From: Burkholderiales bacterium RIFCSPHIGHO2_12_FULL_61_11
GTDB lineage: Bacteria > Pseudomonadota > Gammaproteobacteria > Burkholderiales > Burkholderiaceae_C
Length of the DNA: 7,251 nucleotides
Reading direction: 5' to 3'
NCBI GenBank assembly: GCA_001770785.1
Contig: MERZ01000128.1
Coordinates: forward strand, 1 to 7,251
A program made the position numbers and the translations under genes. Below are positions 1 through 5,101 of this stretch, in pieces. Position 1 is the stretch's first letter. Every line of letters starts with the position of its first letter. The notes under the pieces were generated by a model that saw nothing but the letters and a program-made list of their open reading frames with translations, was not told where the DNA came from and ran no database searches.

Positions 1-1
1 G

Positions 2-367
2 AAAAGTGCGGAGGCGGCAATTCAGGAAAATGTCGAACTACGCTTGTCTATTGATGCGCCGGAGCAGGAGCATGTGGCTATCTATGTTCGGCGGGACCAG
101 CTACAACAAGCTCAGCAGAGCAATTTCCTGTGTGATCTTTCAATAGAGCCGCGTCGAGATCGGGTTCCGCTCTACACCGCGCCACCAGCACCCCAAGCGC
201 GGGAGCTGAGAGACGATGAAGCGGGTTACGCCGCATACCAGGAAGATTATTTTCAGCACTGGGGAGGGCGTGAAAATCCGCCGACCCTCAGCTGGGGAAT
301 GACCGTTAACAAAAGCAAGTGGATCGCCATTGCTCGCGCTGTGCTGGCGGCAAGGGGCGCGGCATGA
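2..367 (+). CDS. Hypothetical phage protein, 5' end outside the window
   Basis: The frame is open from the window edge to TGA at 365-367, giving at least 121 residues, so the true start probably lies further left. A TTG at 44 could start a 107-residue protein, but I see no Shine-Dalgarno sequence before it. The middle contains a PLYTAPPAP segment of a kind often seen in small hypothetical phage proteins. An acidic, aromatic stretch follows, and the C-terminus reads WIAIARAVLAARGAA. That C-terminal coding segment is repeated at the end of the next gene. Its stop codon overlaps the next start as ATGA, with an in-gene AAGGGG in position to drive it. No enzymatic motif is visible and I do not assign a function. 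Confidence 0.6.
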   Translation, partial: KSAEAAIQENVELRLSIDAPEQEHVAIYVRRDQLQQAQQSNFLCDLSIEPRRDRVPLYTAPPAPQARELRDDEAGYAAYQEDYFQHWGGRENPPTLSWGMTVNKSKWIAIARAVLAARGAA

Positions 368-369
368 GC
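332..369 (+). repeat. Direct repeat copy 1: C-terminal codons, Shine-Dalgarno sequence and ATGA restart
   Basis: This 38-bp segment matches 625-662 at 34 of 38 positions, including 23 identical consecutive bases at 335-357. In both copies it is read as ARAVLAARG and then ends the gene. AAGGGG lies 6 nt before the overlapping ATGA. Matching at synonymous positions points to shared descent of the DNA as well as conserved protein sequence. Confidence 0.85.
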
Positions 370-660
370 AACGGCGCGGCGGGATGCGGATACGAAAACA
401 GGAATACAGGCGGGAAGTGCGGACACCTAAGTGTTGATTTGGCCGGGTTCGCATGCCTGAAATATCGCGTGCCGCTTGATGTAGCAAAACAATCTGGCGA
501 TCCATTCCGCTGCAAACAATGCGGCGACGACGCGAACAAAGACTGGGACTCGCATGCAGCGAGACAGCGTGCAGCGGAAACAGCGCTAGTGCGTAACAAG
601 ATTGCATCTAACTACGGGAAACACGCCCGCGCTGTGCTGGCGGCAAGGGGTGGGTCATGA
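364..660 (+). CDS. Small cysteine-containing phage protein, possible zinc-binding
   Basis: A predicted 98-residue protein of unknown function. I chose ATG 364 because it overlaps the previous stop (ATGA) and has AAGGGG at 352-357, 6 nt upstream; an in-frame ATG at 319 would add 15 residues inside the previous gene. Cysteines lie at about residues 8, 19, 31, 50 and 53. They include a CGH at 19-21 and a CKQC (CxxC) at 50-53, an arrangement compatible with a small metal-binding fold, though no family is recognised. The C-terminal third is charged and probably helical, ending ARAVLAARGGS, nearly the same ending as the upstream gene. The gene lies exactly between two direct repeats, so it may be a replaceable unit of the phage accessory region. 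Confidence 0.6.
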   Translation: MSNGAAGCGYENRNTGGKCGHLSVDLAGFACLKYRVPLDVAKQSGDPFRCKQCGDDANKDWDSHAARQRAAETALVRNKIASNYGKHARAVLAARGGS

Positions 661-662
661 GC
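625..662 (+). repeat. Direct repeat copy 2: C-terminal codons, Shine-Dalgarno sequence and ATGA restart
   Basis: Second copy of the repeat at 332-369, offset by 293 bp. It ends the cysteine-containing gene and supplies AAGGGG (645-650), 6 nt before ATG 657 of the next gene. Differences fall at one third-codon position and at three positions between the Shine-Dalgarno sequence and the start codon. Confidence 0.85.
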
Positions 663-923
663 CAGTTTTTCGCAGTGGAAATAAAGACGACAGCCATCGT
701 GTGGGCCGACGATGCCGATCACGCCGTATTGGTTGCAAGAGACCATAGACGCGAAATTTGCGGGGACGTTGACATGGATATTTCCGTGAAGGGGGAGGTC
801 AAGCGCATAGACCAGCTCGCCGCGCACGAGTGGGACGGCGAATGCATCCCTTATGGCCATGATGGAGACACCCGGCTTATGGACTTGCTGGCCAATCAGG
901 GCGCGCAGGAAGGCGGTGCATGA
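657..923 (+). CDS. Small hypothetical phage protein, 88 residues
   Basis: It begins MSQFFAVEIK at an ATG overlapping the previous stop (ATGA), with AAGGGG 6 nt upstream, so translation is probably coupled. The protein is acidic and soluble with no membrane segment or signal peptide. An N-terminal half that looks like beta strands (FFAVEIKTTAIVWADDADHA) leads to a DMDISVKGEVKRI stretch, then a region rich in H, W, D and G, ending LLANQGAQEGGA. I recognise no family or catalytic motif. Its position just ahead of the excisionase and integrase genes fits the many small, poorly conserved proteins of temperate phage accessory regions. Its stop is again an ATGA overlap, with the 19-codon mini-ORF. 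Confidence 0.6.
   Translation: MSQFFAVEIKTTAIVWADDADHAVLVARDHRREICGDVDMDISVKGEVKRIDQLAAHEWDGECIPYGHDGDTRLMDLLANQGAQEGGA
907..913 (+). promoter_or_regulatory. Strong Shine-Dalgarno sequence for the 19-codon mini-ORF
   Basis: AGGAAGG ends 6 nt before ATG 920, close to ideal spacing. It lies inside the last codons of the preceding gene and is the main reason to believe the mini-ORF at 920 is translated. Confidence 0.6.
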
Positions 924-979
924 GCGGCAGCACCACCGGCCGGTGCACGACCACCAGCCGCCTTGTCTGGAGAGAATGA
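920..979 (+). CDS. 19-residue mini-ORF, possible leader peptide upstream of the excisionase
   Basis: The reading MSGSTTGRCTTTSRLVWRE ends in TGA at 977-979. The start overlaps the previous stop as ATGA and has AGGAAGG 6 nt upstream, stronger than the GGAG serving the excisionase. The stop overlaps the excisionase start region (ATGATGA), so ribosomes finishing here could restart directly on that gene. The peptide is basic and rich in Ser and Thr, with no known domain. It may be a true small protein, or a relay that couples excisionase translation to the genes above. Function is unknown; its existence is inferred only from the start signals and the fit between neighbours. Confidence 0.4.
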   Translation: MSGSTTGRCTTTSRLVWRE

Positions 980-1224
980 TGAATGCCGGCGTCAACAGCA
1001 TCGAAATCGTCGCCCTGGCTGACAGCGTTCTCCTTCCGCTGGCCGAAAGAGCTACCGGCCTGTCGGTAAAAGCGATGCGGCGGAAGATTGACGATGGCAT
1101 CTGGATTCAGGGCCGGGAGTACGATAAAGGACCAGATGGGCACATTTACATCAGCATTTCGGGGTACATCTCATGGGTAAGGTCGGGGCGGGCGTCGAAA
1201 TCAGGGAAACCAGCATCCGGCTGA
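979..1224 (+). CDS. xis: Putative excisionase (DUF1233-like recombination directionality factor)
   Basis: This 81-residue basic protein would bind near the attachment sites and bias the integrase towards excision. The segment LSVKAMRRKIDDGIWIQG reads as a winged-helix recognition region. It is followed by a GREYDKGPDGHIYI wing and an ISGYISWVRSGR tail. That order (helix with AxRRKI, W-x-x-G, then PDG-x-I and a W near the end) is what I recall of the DUF1233-type putative excisionases. I chose ATG 979 because GGAG (969-972) lies 6 nt upstream; ATG 976 is only 3 nt from it and would add one Met. The last 52 nt overlap the integrase start in another frame. The small size and the place directly before the integrase support the call; the family assignment is from memory. 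Confidence 0.72.
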   Translation: MNAGVNSIEIVALADSVLLPLAERATGLSVKAMRRKIDDGIWIQGREYDKGPDGHIYISISGYISWVRSGRASKSGKPASG

Positions 1225-2321
1225 AATTCGTCTACGAAGGGGCTCCGGTCAAGCGCACGCTCCTGTTGAACGGCTCGCCGATGCTGCCCACTCCGGCAAA
1301 CGTCAAATACGCCAACCGGCTGGCGGCCGAGATCCGGGACAAGATCCGGCACGACACTTTCAGCATGGCCGAATATTTCCCGGCCAACGGCATCGCCGGG
1401 GTGCTGACGGTCAAGGTCCAGCTGGACACCTGGCTGGAAGGCCAGCGAATTGAGCCCTCCACCCGTGCCGCCTACAGCTCGGCGATCCGGTTCTGGACTG
1501 GGGAAATCGGCGACATTGCCATCCGGTCTCTCAAGCACAGCAACATCCTGAAAGCGCTGGCCACCCGACCGCTGCTGACCGGCAAGACCGTGAACAACTA
1601 TGTCGACGTTCTGCGTCAGGCCATGCAGTTGGCCGTCCTGGACAAGGTGCTGACCGCCAACCCTGTTGCCGACATTCCACGGGCCAGCCATCAGAAGGAG
1701 CCGCCCGACCCCTTCTCGCTTGAGGAGGCCGAGAAAATCATCGCCGACATGGCCAAGCACTACCCCGAGCAGGTCTACAACTACTGCGAGACGAAGTTCT
1801 TCACCGGACTGCGCACTAGCGAGGGCGCCGGCCTGCAATGGCCCCGGGTAGATCTGCCATCAGCCTACCTGCAGGTCAGCGAAGCCATCGTGATGAAAGA
1901 GCAAAAGGACCGCACCAAAACCAACCAGGTGCGCAATGTCCGACTCAACAGCCGGGCGCTGGCCGCGCTGCAGCGACAGGCCAAACACACTCGGATGGTC
2001 GGAGAGCATGTTTTCAACGACCCGCGCTATGACAAACCCTGGATGGATGAGCGGGCCTTCCGGCGCAGCTACTGGACCCCGACCTTAAAACGACTGGGGA
2101 TTCGCTACCGGGTGCCGTATCAAACGCGCCACACTTACGCGACGATGATGCTGATGGCCGGCATGACGCCTGCTTTTTGCGCGAAACAAATGGGGCACAG
2201 CGTGGAAGTGTTCCTGTCGACATACGCCAAATGGCTTGGCACCGACAGGGACGATGCAGAGATGCAACGTCTGGAAGATTCGATAAAAGTCCCTGCGGCG
2301 ACCCTGAAAGCAGTAAAGTAG
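1173..2321 (+). CDS. int: Site-specific tyrosine integrase
   Basis: A 382-residue phage-type tyrosine recombinase that would cut and join attachment sites by a covalent 3'-phosphotyrosine intermediate. Residues 1-65 resemble the arm-site DNA-binding domain of DUF3596 type. Residues about 80-165 form the helical core-binding domain (WLEGQRIEPSTRAAYSSAI). Residues about 178-360 are the catalytic domain. Visible catalytic positions are R214 (TGLRTSE), K249, R319 in YQTRHTYAT, H342 (QMGHS) and nucleophile Y351 (STYAKW). Y316 takes the place of the first His of the usual HxxR box, which I recall is common in this phage subgroup. Length is normal and no lesion is visible, so it should be active. 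The start ATG has a GGGG about 8 nt upstream and lies within the excisionase gene. The gene points at tRNA-His, the probable target. Confidence 0.95.
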   Translation: MGKVGAGVEIRETSIRLKFVYEGAPVKRTLLLNGSPMLPTPANVKYANRLAAEIRDKIRHDTFSMAEYFPANGIAGVLTVKVQLDTWLEGQRIEPSTRAAYSSAIRFWTGEIGDIAIRSLKHSNILKALATRPLLTGKTVNNYVDVLRQAMQLAVLDKVLTANPVADIPRASHQKEPPDPFSLEEAEKIIADMAKHYPEQVYNYCETKFFTGLRTSEGAGLQWPRVDLPSAYLQVSEAIVMKEQKDRTKTNQVRNVRLNSRALAALQRQAKHTRMVGEHVFNDPRYDKPWMDERAFRRSYWTPTLKRLGIRYRVPYQTRHTYATMMLMAGMTPAFCAKQMGHSVEVFLSTYAKWLGTDRDDAEMQRLEDSIKVPAATLKAVK

Positions 2322-2352
2322 ACTAAAAACTCAATCAAATCAACACGTTAGA

Positions 2353-2400
2353 TGGGGTGGCTGATGGGGCTCGAACCCACGACAACAGGAATCACAATCC
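2353..2400. other. Probable attachment site (att core) in the 3' half of tRNA-His
   Basis: The integrase gene stops 31 nt from the tRNA 3' end and points at it. Many tyrosine integrases use the anticodon-to-3'-end part of a tRNA as the crossover core, and the element carries a copy that restores the gene. The exact core cannot be set here because the partner repeat at the other end of the element lies outside the window. The limits given are only the likely range. Confidence 0.55.
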
Positions 2401-2429
2401 TGGACTCTACCAACTGAGCTACAGCCACC
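2353..2429 (-). tRNA. tRNA-His, anticodon GUG
   Basis: The minus strand folds as a full cloverleaf of 77 nt. Anticodon stem CAGGA/TCCTG encloses the loop TTGTGAT with GTG. The extra 5' G (position -1) that marks tRNA-His is encoded, opposite C73, and the 3' CCA is encoded. The T-loop reads TTCGAGC. The gene lies 35 nt downstream of ppiD and is intact, even though the integrated element abuts its 3' end. Confidence 0.97.
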
Positions 2430-2439
2430 GAAGCGGTGA

Positions 2440-2445
2440 ATTATA
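2440..2445 (-). promoter_or_regulatory. Possible tRNA-His promoter, -10 box
   Basis: On the minus strand a perfect TATAAT lies 10 nt before the mature tRNA 5' end, giving a leader of only a few nt. At 17 nt spacing the -35 position reads ATAAGC, a poor match, so the promoter is uncertain. tRNA-His could also be transcribed as a tail of the ppiD transcript. Confidence 0.4.
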
Positions 2446-2451
2446 GCCGTA

Positions 2452-2466
2452 AAGCCGCTGCGGCTT
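2452..2466 (-). terminator. Short stem-loop overlapping the ppiD stop codon
   Basis: AAGCCG, loop CAG, CGGCTT forms a 6-bp stem that begins within the TAA stop codon of ppiD. Only CTTTA follows, with no proper U run, so termination is likely weak. It sits just before the possible tRNA-His promoter, where a partial boundary would make sense. Confidence 0.3.
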
Positions 2467-4402
2467 ATTGCAATACAACTTCGTTTGTATTGGCCTTTCC
2501 GGGTACCGGTTTGGCCACCAGAATTTCAGCCTTGAAACGTTCTTTCAGTCCGTTGTAATACGCCAGATTTTCGGCGGAGGTCCACCACTGGGCGTACTGG
2601 TCGCGTTCCTGTTTAGCGACGGCTTGGTCAGGCGCATCGCGAGGCACGACCTTGCCGACCTTGACGATGGCATAGCCTTGGGCCCCCAGATCGACGCCCG
2701 CGAAAGCGGGTAAGCTGCCCGCATTGAGGCGCAGCGCAGCATCAACGACCTGTGGGGGGAGTTTTTGTGTCTGGTCACGCGACACCAGCAACGGAGCAGA
2801 CAGCGTTGCTGAAGCTGGCAGTGCTTTCCAGGCGGCCAGTTTGGCGACACCTTCCTTTCGCGCCTCCTGCGCGCCGCGCTGGGCCAACCAGCGCTGACGC
2901 ACGCTGTCTTTGACCTCAGCGAAAGGCTGTGTATGCGCGGGGGTGTACCCGACGATGCGGCCCGAGGCCAGTTGGCTGGGCGCTACCTCAACGGCTTCGG
3001 TGTTGCGCTTTTTCTCGATGGTATCGGGTGCAAACAAGGCGTTGAGGAATTTGGCGTTGGCCAGCACGCCCGTCGCACCTGCTGCGGGCTGGCGCGTCAC
3101 ATGGCTGGCAGTTTTTATTTCCAGTTTCAGGCGCTCGGCAACCGGCTTGAGGCTATCCGACTGCTCGTACACGCCATTGGTAAACGCCTCAGCCGCTTCA
3201 GAAAATTTCTTCTGGGCTTGCTGCTTCTTCAGATCAGCTTCCAGCTCGGACCTCATCTCCTCAAAACTGCGCTGCGTAGGCACCTTGATGTCAGTCAGCT
3301 TGATGATGTGGTAACCAAAGTCGGATTCCACCACGCCGCTGATGTCCCCTTTGTTCATCGAGAATGCTGCATCCTCAAAAGGCTTGACCATGGCGCCGCG
3401 GGCAAAGAAATCGAGGTCACCGCCGCCGGGGGCGGAACCTGTGTCCTGGGAATTCTTGGCCGCCACATCGGCAAACGTATCAGGGGCTTTCTTGACGACG
3501 GCGAGCAGTTCCTCCGCTTTGGCCTTGGCCTTTTCGCGCTCAGCTGCGGGCGCCGTCTTGGGCGCGGCAATCAGGATGTGGCTGGCACGACGCTCCTCAG
3601 CGCCGCTCAGTCGCTGCGCGTTCTGTTCGTAATAAGTCTTGAGGTCCGCTTCGTTGATGGTGATGTTTTTCTTGACGGTATCGACATCAAGCAGCACATA
3701 TTCAATGCTTGCCTGCTCGGGCGCCTGGAAGAGTTTTTCGTTGGCTTTGTAAAACTGTTCGAGATCGGCATCCGTCGGGCTTAGCTTGGCCGCGAAATCG
3801 GCGGTATTGAAACGGGCCAGCTGAATTTCGCGCTTTTCGAAATAAGCGTCAAGGGCCAGGTCAGCAGACGAACTGGAGGGAAAGCCGCTGGCGCCGATGC
3901 CAAGGAAGACTTGTCGTTTCGACAAATCCGCACGCACATTGGCTTCAAACATTTCATGACTCAGGCCTTGGCTTCCCAGCAGTTGGCGATAGCGTTCCAT
4001 GTCGAACGTGCCGTCGGGCCGCAGCAGTGACGCGATCTCAGGGCTTTGCTGCAGCTCGCGCGCCAGGCGCTGGTCATTAGTGAAAAGCTTGAACTTGTCC
4101 GCTGCAGCAGCAATCACGCGTTCACGCACCAGGCGCTCGAGCGTGGCATAGCGTGCTTCCGGCGAATCCAGCAGCTTGGCATCCAGCGAAGGCGTGGTGG
4201 CCCGCAACCTGTCCACATCGTTCTGGTGGGCCCGATCCCACTCGGACCGGATGATCTCCTTGCCATCGACTTTGGCAACGATCACGCCCTGTTCCCTTGA
4301 GCGGTTGTAGCCATCAACGCCCAATAATATAAAGGACGGAACGATCAGCAAAAACAGCAACGCCATGGTGACTTTGGTGTGCTTGCGAATGAAATCAAAC
4401 AT
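2465..4402 (-). CDS. ppiD: Peptidyl-prolyl isomerase-type periplasmic folding factor PpiD
   Basis: A 645-residue inner-membrane protein whose bulk lies in the periplasm. In the family it works near the Sec translocon on emerging outer-membrane and secreted proteins. The start MFDFIRKHTKV is typical of PpiD, and ATG 4402 has AGGA about 9 nt upstream; an in-frame ATG at 4429 lacks a ribosome site. One membrane anchor spans about residues 11-29 (MALLFLLIVPSFILLGV) after a short basic cytoplasmic tail. Residues about 40-250 are the SurA-like chaperone region. The parvulin domain covers about 270-372, with RRASHILI at its start, GGGDLDFFARGAMVKPFEDAAF in the middle (given in part here as GGGDLDFF) and FGYHIIKL at its end. 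The C-terminal third matches the rest of the family. E. coli PpiD is slightly shorter (623). hupB lies upstream, as in E. coli. Confidence 0.95.
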   Translation of the reverse strand: MFDFIRKHTKVTMALLFLLIVPSFILLGVDGYNRSREQGVIVAKVDGKEIIRSEWDRAHQNDVDRLRATTPSLDAKLLDSPEARYATLERLVRERVIAAAADKFKLFTNDQRLARELQQSPEIASLLRPDGTFDMERYRQLLGSQGLSHEMFEANVRADLSKRQVFLGIGASGFPSSSSADLALDAYFEKREIQLARFNTADFAAKLSPTDADLEQFYKANEKLFQAPEQASIEYVLLDVDTVKKNITINEADLKTYYEQNAQRLSGAEERRASHILIAAPKTAPAAEREKAKAKAEELLAVVKKAPDTFADVAAKNSQDTGSAPGGGDLDFFARGAMVKPFEDAAFSMNKGDISGVVESDFGYHIIKLTDIKVPTQRSFEEMRSELEADLKKQQAQKKFSEAAEAFTNGVYEQSDSLKPVAERLKLEIKTASHVTRQPAAGATGVLANAKFLNALFAPDTIEKKRNTEAVEVAPSQLASGRIVGYTPAHTQPFAEVKDSVRQRWLAQRGAQEARKEGVAKLAAWKALPASATLSAPLLVSRDQTQKLPPQVVDAALRLNAGSLPAFAGVDLGAQGYAIVKVGKVVPRDAPDQAVAKQERDQYAQWWTSAENLAYYNGLKERFKAEILVAKPVPGKANTNEVVLQ

Positions 4403-4441
4403 CTCGAATTTCCTGTACATCTGCCTCATGGGCGCAACAAT

Positions 4442-4470
4442 AAAAAAGGCGAACCATGTTCGCCTTTTTT
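4442..4470 (-). terminator. Strong symmetric intrinsic terminator after tRNA-Val
   Basis: AAAAAAGGCGAAC and its exact complement flank a 3-base loop, giving a 13-bp hairpin with six As on one side and six Ts on the other. On the minus strand it follows the tRNA-Val 3' end by 7 nt and would end the hupB-tRNA-Val transcript. It should work in either direction. It lies only 39 nt before the ppiD start codon. Confidence 0.88.
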
Positions 4471-4477
4471 CAGTGGG

Positions 4478-4553
4478 TGGTGGGTGCTGACGGGCTCGAA
4501 CCGCCGACCTACGCCGTGTAAGGGCGCTGCTCTACCAACTGAGCTAAGCACCC
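4478..4553 (-). tRNA. tRNA-Val, anticodon UAC
   Basis: The 76-nt minus-strand sequence forms a complete cloverleaf. Acceptor stem GGGTGCT pairs with AGCACCC, followed by A73 and an encoded CCA. The anticodon loop CTTACAC gives TAC, and the T-loop is TTCGAGC. The gene begins 17 nt after the hupB stop with no terminator or clear promoter between them. It is therefore probably transcribed with hupB and released by RNase processing. Confidence 0.97.
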
Positions 4554-4570
4554 CACTTTAAACTTCTGGA

Positions 4571-4843
4571 TCAGTTCAAAGCATCCTTGAGTGCTTTGCC
4601 CGGACGAAACTTTGGAACCTTGGCAGCCTTGATTTTAATCGCATCGCCGGTGCGCGGGTTACGGCCCGTGCGGGCAGCGCGTTTACCCACTGCAAAAGTG
4701 CCAAAACCCACCAGAGACACGGAGCCTCCTTTTTTCAGGGTGGCTTTCACTGCGCCAATAGTCGAATCCAGCGCACGCGTGGCGGCAGCTTTGGAAATAT
4801 CAGCATTTTTGGCAATGTGCTCGATCAGTTCAGTCTTGTTCAC
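4571..4843 (-). CDS. hupB: DNA-binding protein HU
   Basis: A 90-residue nucleoid protein, the standard HU length, which dimerises and bends DNA without strong sequence preference. The N-terminal helices ([20 protein letters not shown]) form the dimer body. SLVGFGTF (43-50) leads into the beta arms, and RTGRNPRTG (58-66) carries the family signature with Pro63, the residue that intercalates into DNA. The start is GTG at 4843, fixed by GAGGGG 6 nt upstream and by alignment with the HU N-terminus; the frame stays open to ATG 4936, which would add 31 unrelated residues. Downstream are tRNA-Val and then ppiD. The upstream leader holds a terminator-like hairpin and a candidate promoter. It could equally be named hupA if the genome has a single HU gene. 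Confidence 0.96.
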   Translation of the reverse strand: MNKTELIEHIAKNADISKAAATRALDSTIGAVKATLKKGGSVSLVGFGTFAVGKRAARTGRNPRTGDAIKIKAAKVPKFRPGKALKDALN

Positions 4844-4849
4844 AAAAAG

Positions 4850-4855
4850 CCCCTC
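4850..4855 (-). promoter_or_regulatory. Shine-Dalgarno sequence that fixes the GTG start of hupB
   Basis: GAGGGG on the minus strand is separated by 6 nt (CTTTTT) from the GTG start. It is a near-perfect ribosome site and supports the 90-residue HU over the in-frame N-terminal extension. Confidence 0.85.
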
Positions 4856-4885
4856 ATTGATTGATAAGTTAATCTGTTTGTCTCT

Positions 4886-4930
4886 AAAAAAATATCTCCC
4901 GGGACCCTGTCGTGGCGGGATCAGCGGGAG
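4886..4930 (-). terminator. Terminator-like structure in the hupB leader
   Basis: On the minus strand CTCCCG (4930-4925) can pair with CGGGAG (4901-4896). CCC and GGG in between allow a short inner stem, and a TATTTTTTT run follows. It ends about 40 nt before the hupB GTG. It may terminate read-through from the upstream dehydrogenase gene, or act within the hupB leader if the promoter lies further up. The long loop makes it weaker than the terminator at 4442-4470. Confidence 0.4.
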
Positions 4931-4959
4931 CGGCATGTGAAGGATTCCTGATAAATTCA

Positions 4960-4988
4960 GTTAGAGCCATGGACTGCTAATCTGCCAA
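4960..4988 (-). promoter_or_regulatory. Candidate hupB promoter
   Basis: On the minus strand TTGGCA (4988-4983) is separated by exactly 17 nt from TCTAAC (4965-4960). These match the sigma-70 consensus boxes at 5 of 6 and 4 of 6 positions. The transcript would have a leader of about 110 nt that includes the terminator-like structure. This is from box matching only. Confidence 0.35.
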
Positions 4989-5061
4989 TACAGCATCAAG
5001 TTCTTGCAACGTGCGGGCTGATTCTAGCCCCATTTCTTTACACATTCGCCAGTTAAATCGT

Positions 5062-5087
5062 AAGCATGATCTGGTGTTTTCATGCTT
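5062..5087 (-). terminator. Stem-loop downstream of the dehydrogenase gene
   Basis: AAGCATGA and TCATGCTT form an 8-bp stem around a 10-nt loop, 14 nt after the dehydrogenase stop codon. No clean U run follows (ACGATTTAAC), so it may be a weak or factor-assisted terminator, or a structure that protects the mRNA 3' end. Confidence 0.4.
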
Positions 5088-5101
5088 GACAAAAACCTCT
5101 T

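Larger units (their letters stand above)
1..2352 (+). mobile_element. End of an integrated temperate phage or phage-like element (continues left)
   Basis: This segment holds small phage-type genes, a putative excisionase and a tyrosine integrase, all on the plus strand with almost no intergenic space. It stops beside the 3' end of tRNA-His. An integrase at the element edge next to a tRNA 3' end is the standard layout of tRNA-targeting prophages and integrative elements. The left boundary lies outside the window, so size, completeness and type (phage, satellite or integrative element) cannot be judged. The right boundary is inferred from the tRNA end, not from a matched pair of repeats. Confidence 0.8.

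Noticed and set aside
30..146. 38-residue plus-strand frame from ATG 30
   Set aside because: The AGGA is only about 2 nt from the ATG, and the other open frame here runs on into a phage-like protein with typical sequence.
306..607. Minus-strand frames opposite the small phage genes
   Set aside because: They are by-products of GC-rich coding on the plus strand, with no ribosome sites, no recognisable domains and no agreement with neighbouring gene order.
853..978. Longer form of the excisionase starting at 853
   Set aside because: This part overlaps the preceding gene in another frame, has a composition unlike a protein, and the family-like region begins only after 979.
2118..2130. Replacement of the first His in the integrase HxxR box by Tyr (Y316) as a sign of inactivation
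   Set aside because: YQTRHTYA is, as I recall, a regular variant in phage integrases of this kind, and all other catalytic residues are present.
2933..3784. 283-codon plus-strand frame opposite ppiD
   Set aside because: It lies entirely inside the clear ppiD coding region and shows no family features; it is a frame shadow.
4403..4429. ppiD start at ATG 4429
   Set aside because: No ribosome site precedes it, and family proteins begin with the MFDFIRKH sequence found at ATG 4402.
4844..4936. N-terminal extension of HU starting at ATG 4936
   Set aside because: The frame is open and an AGGA lies about 9 nt before it, but the 31 extra residues do not resemble HU. The GTG at 4843 has a far better ribosome site and gives the standard 90 residues.
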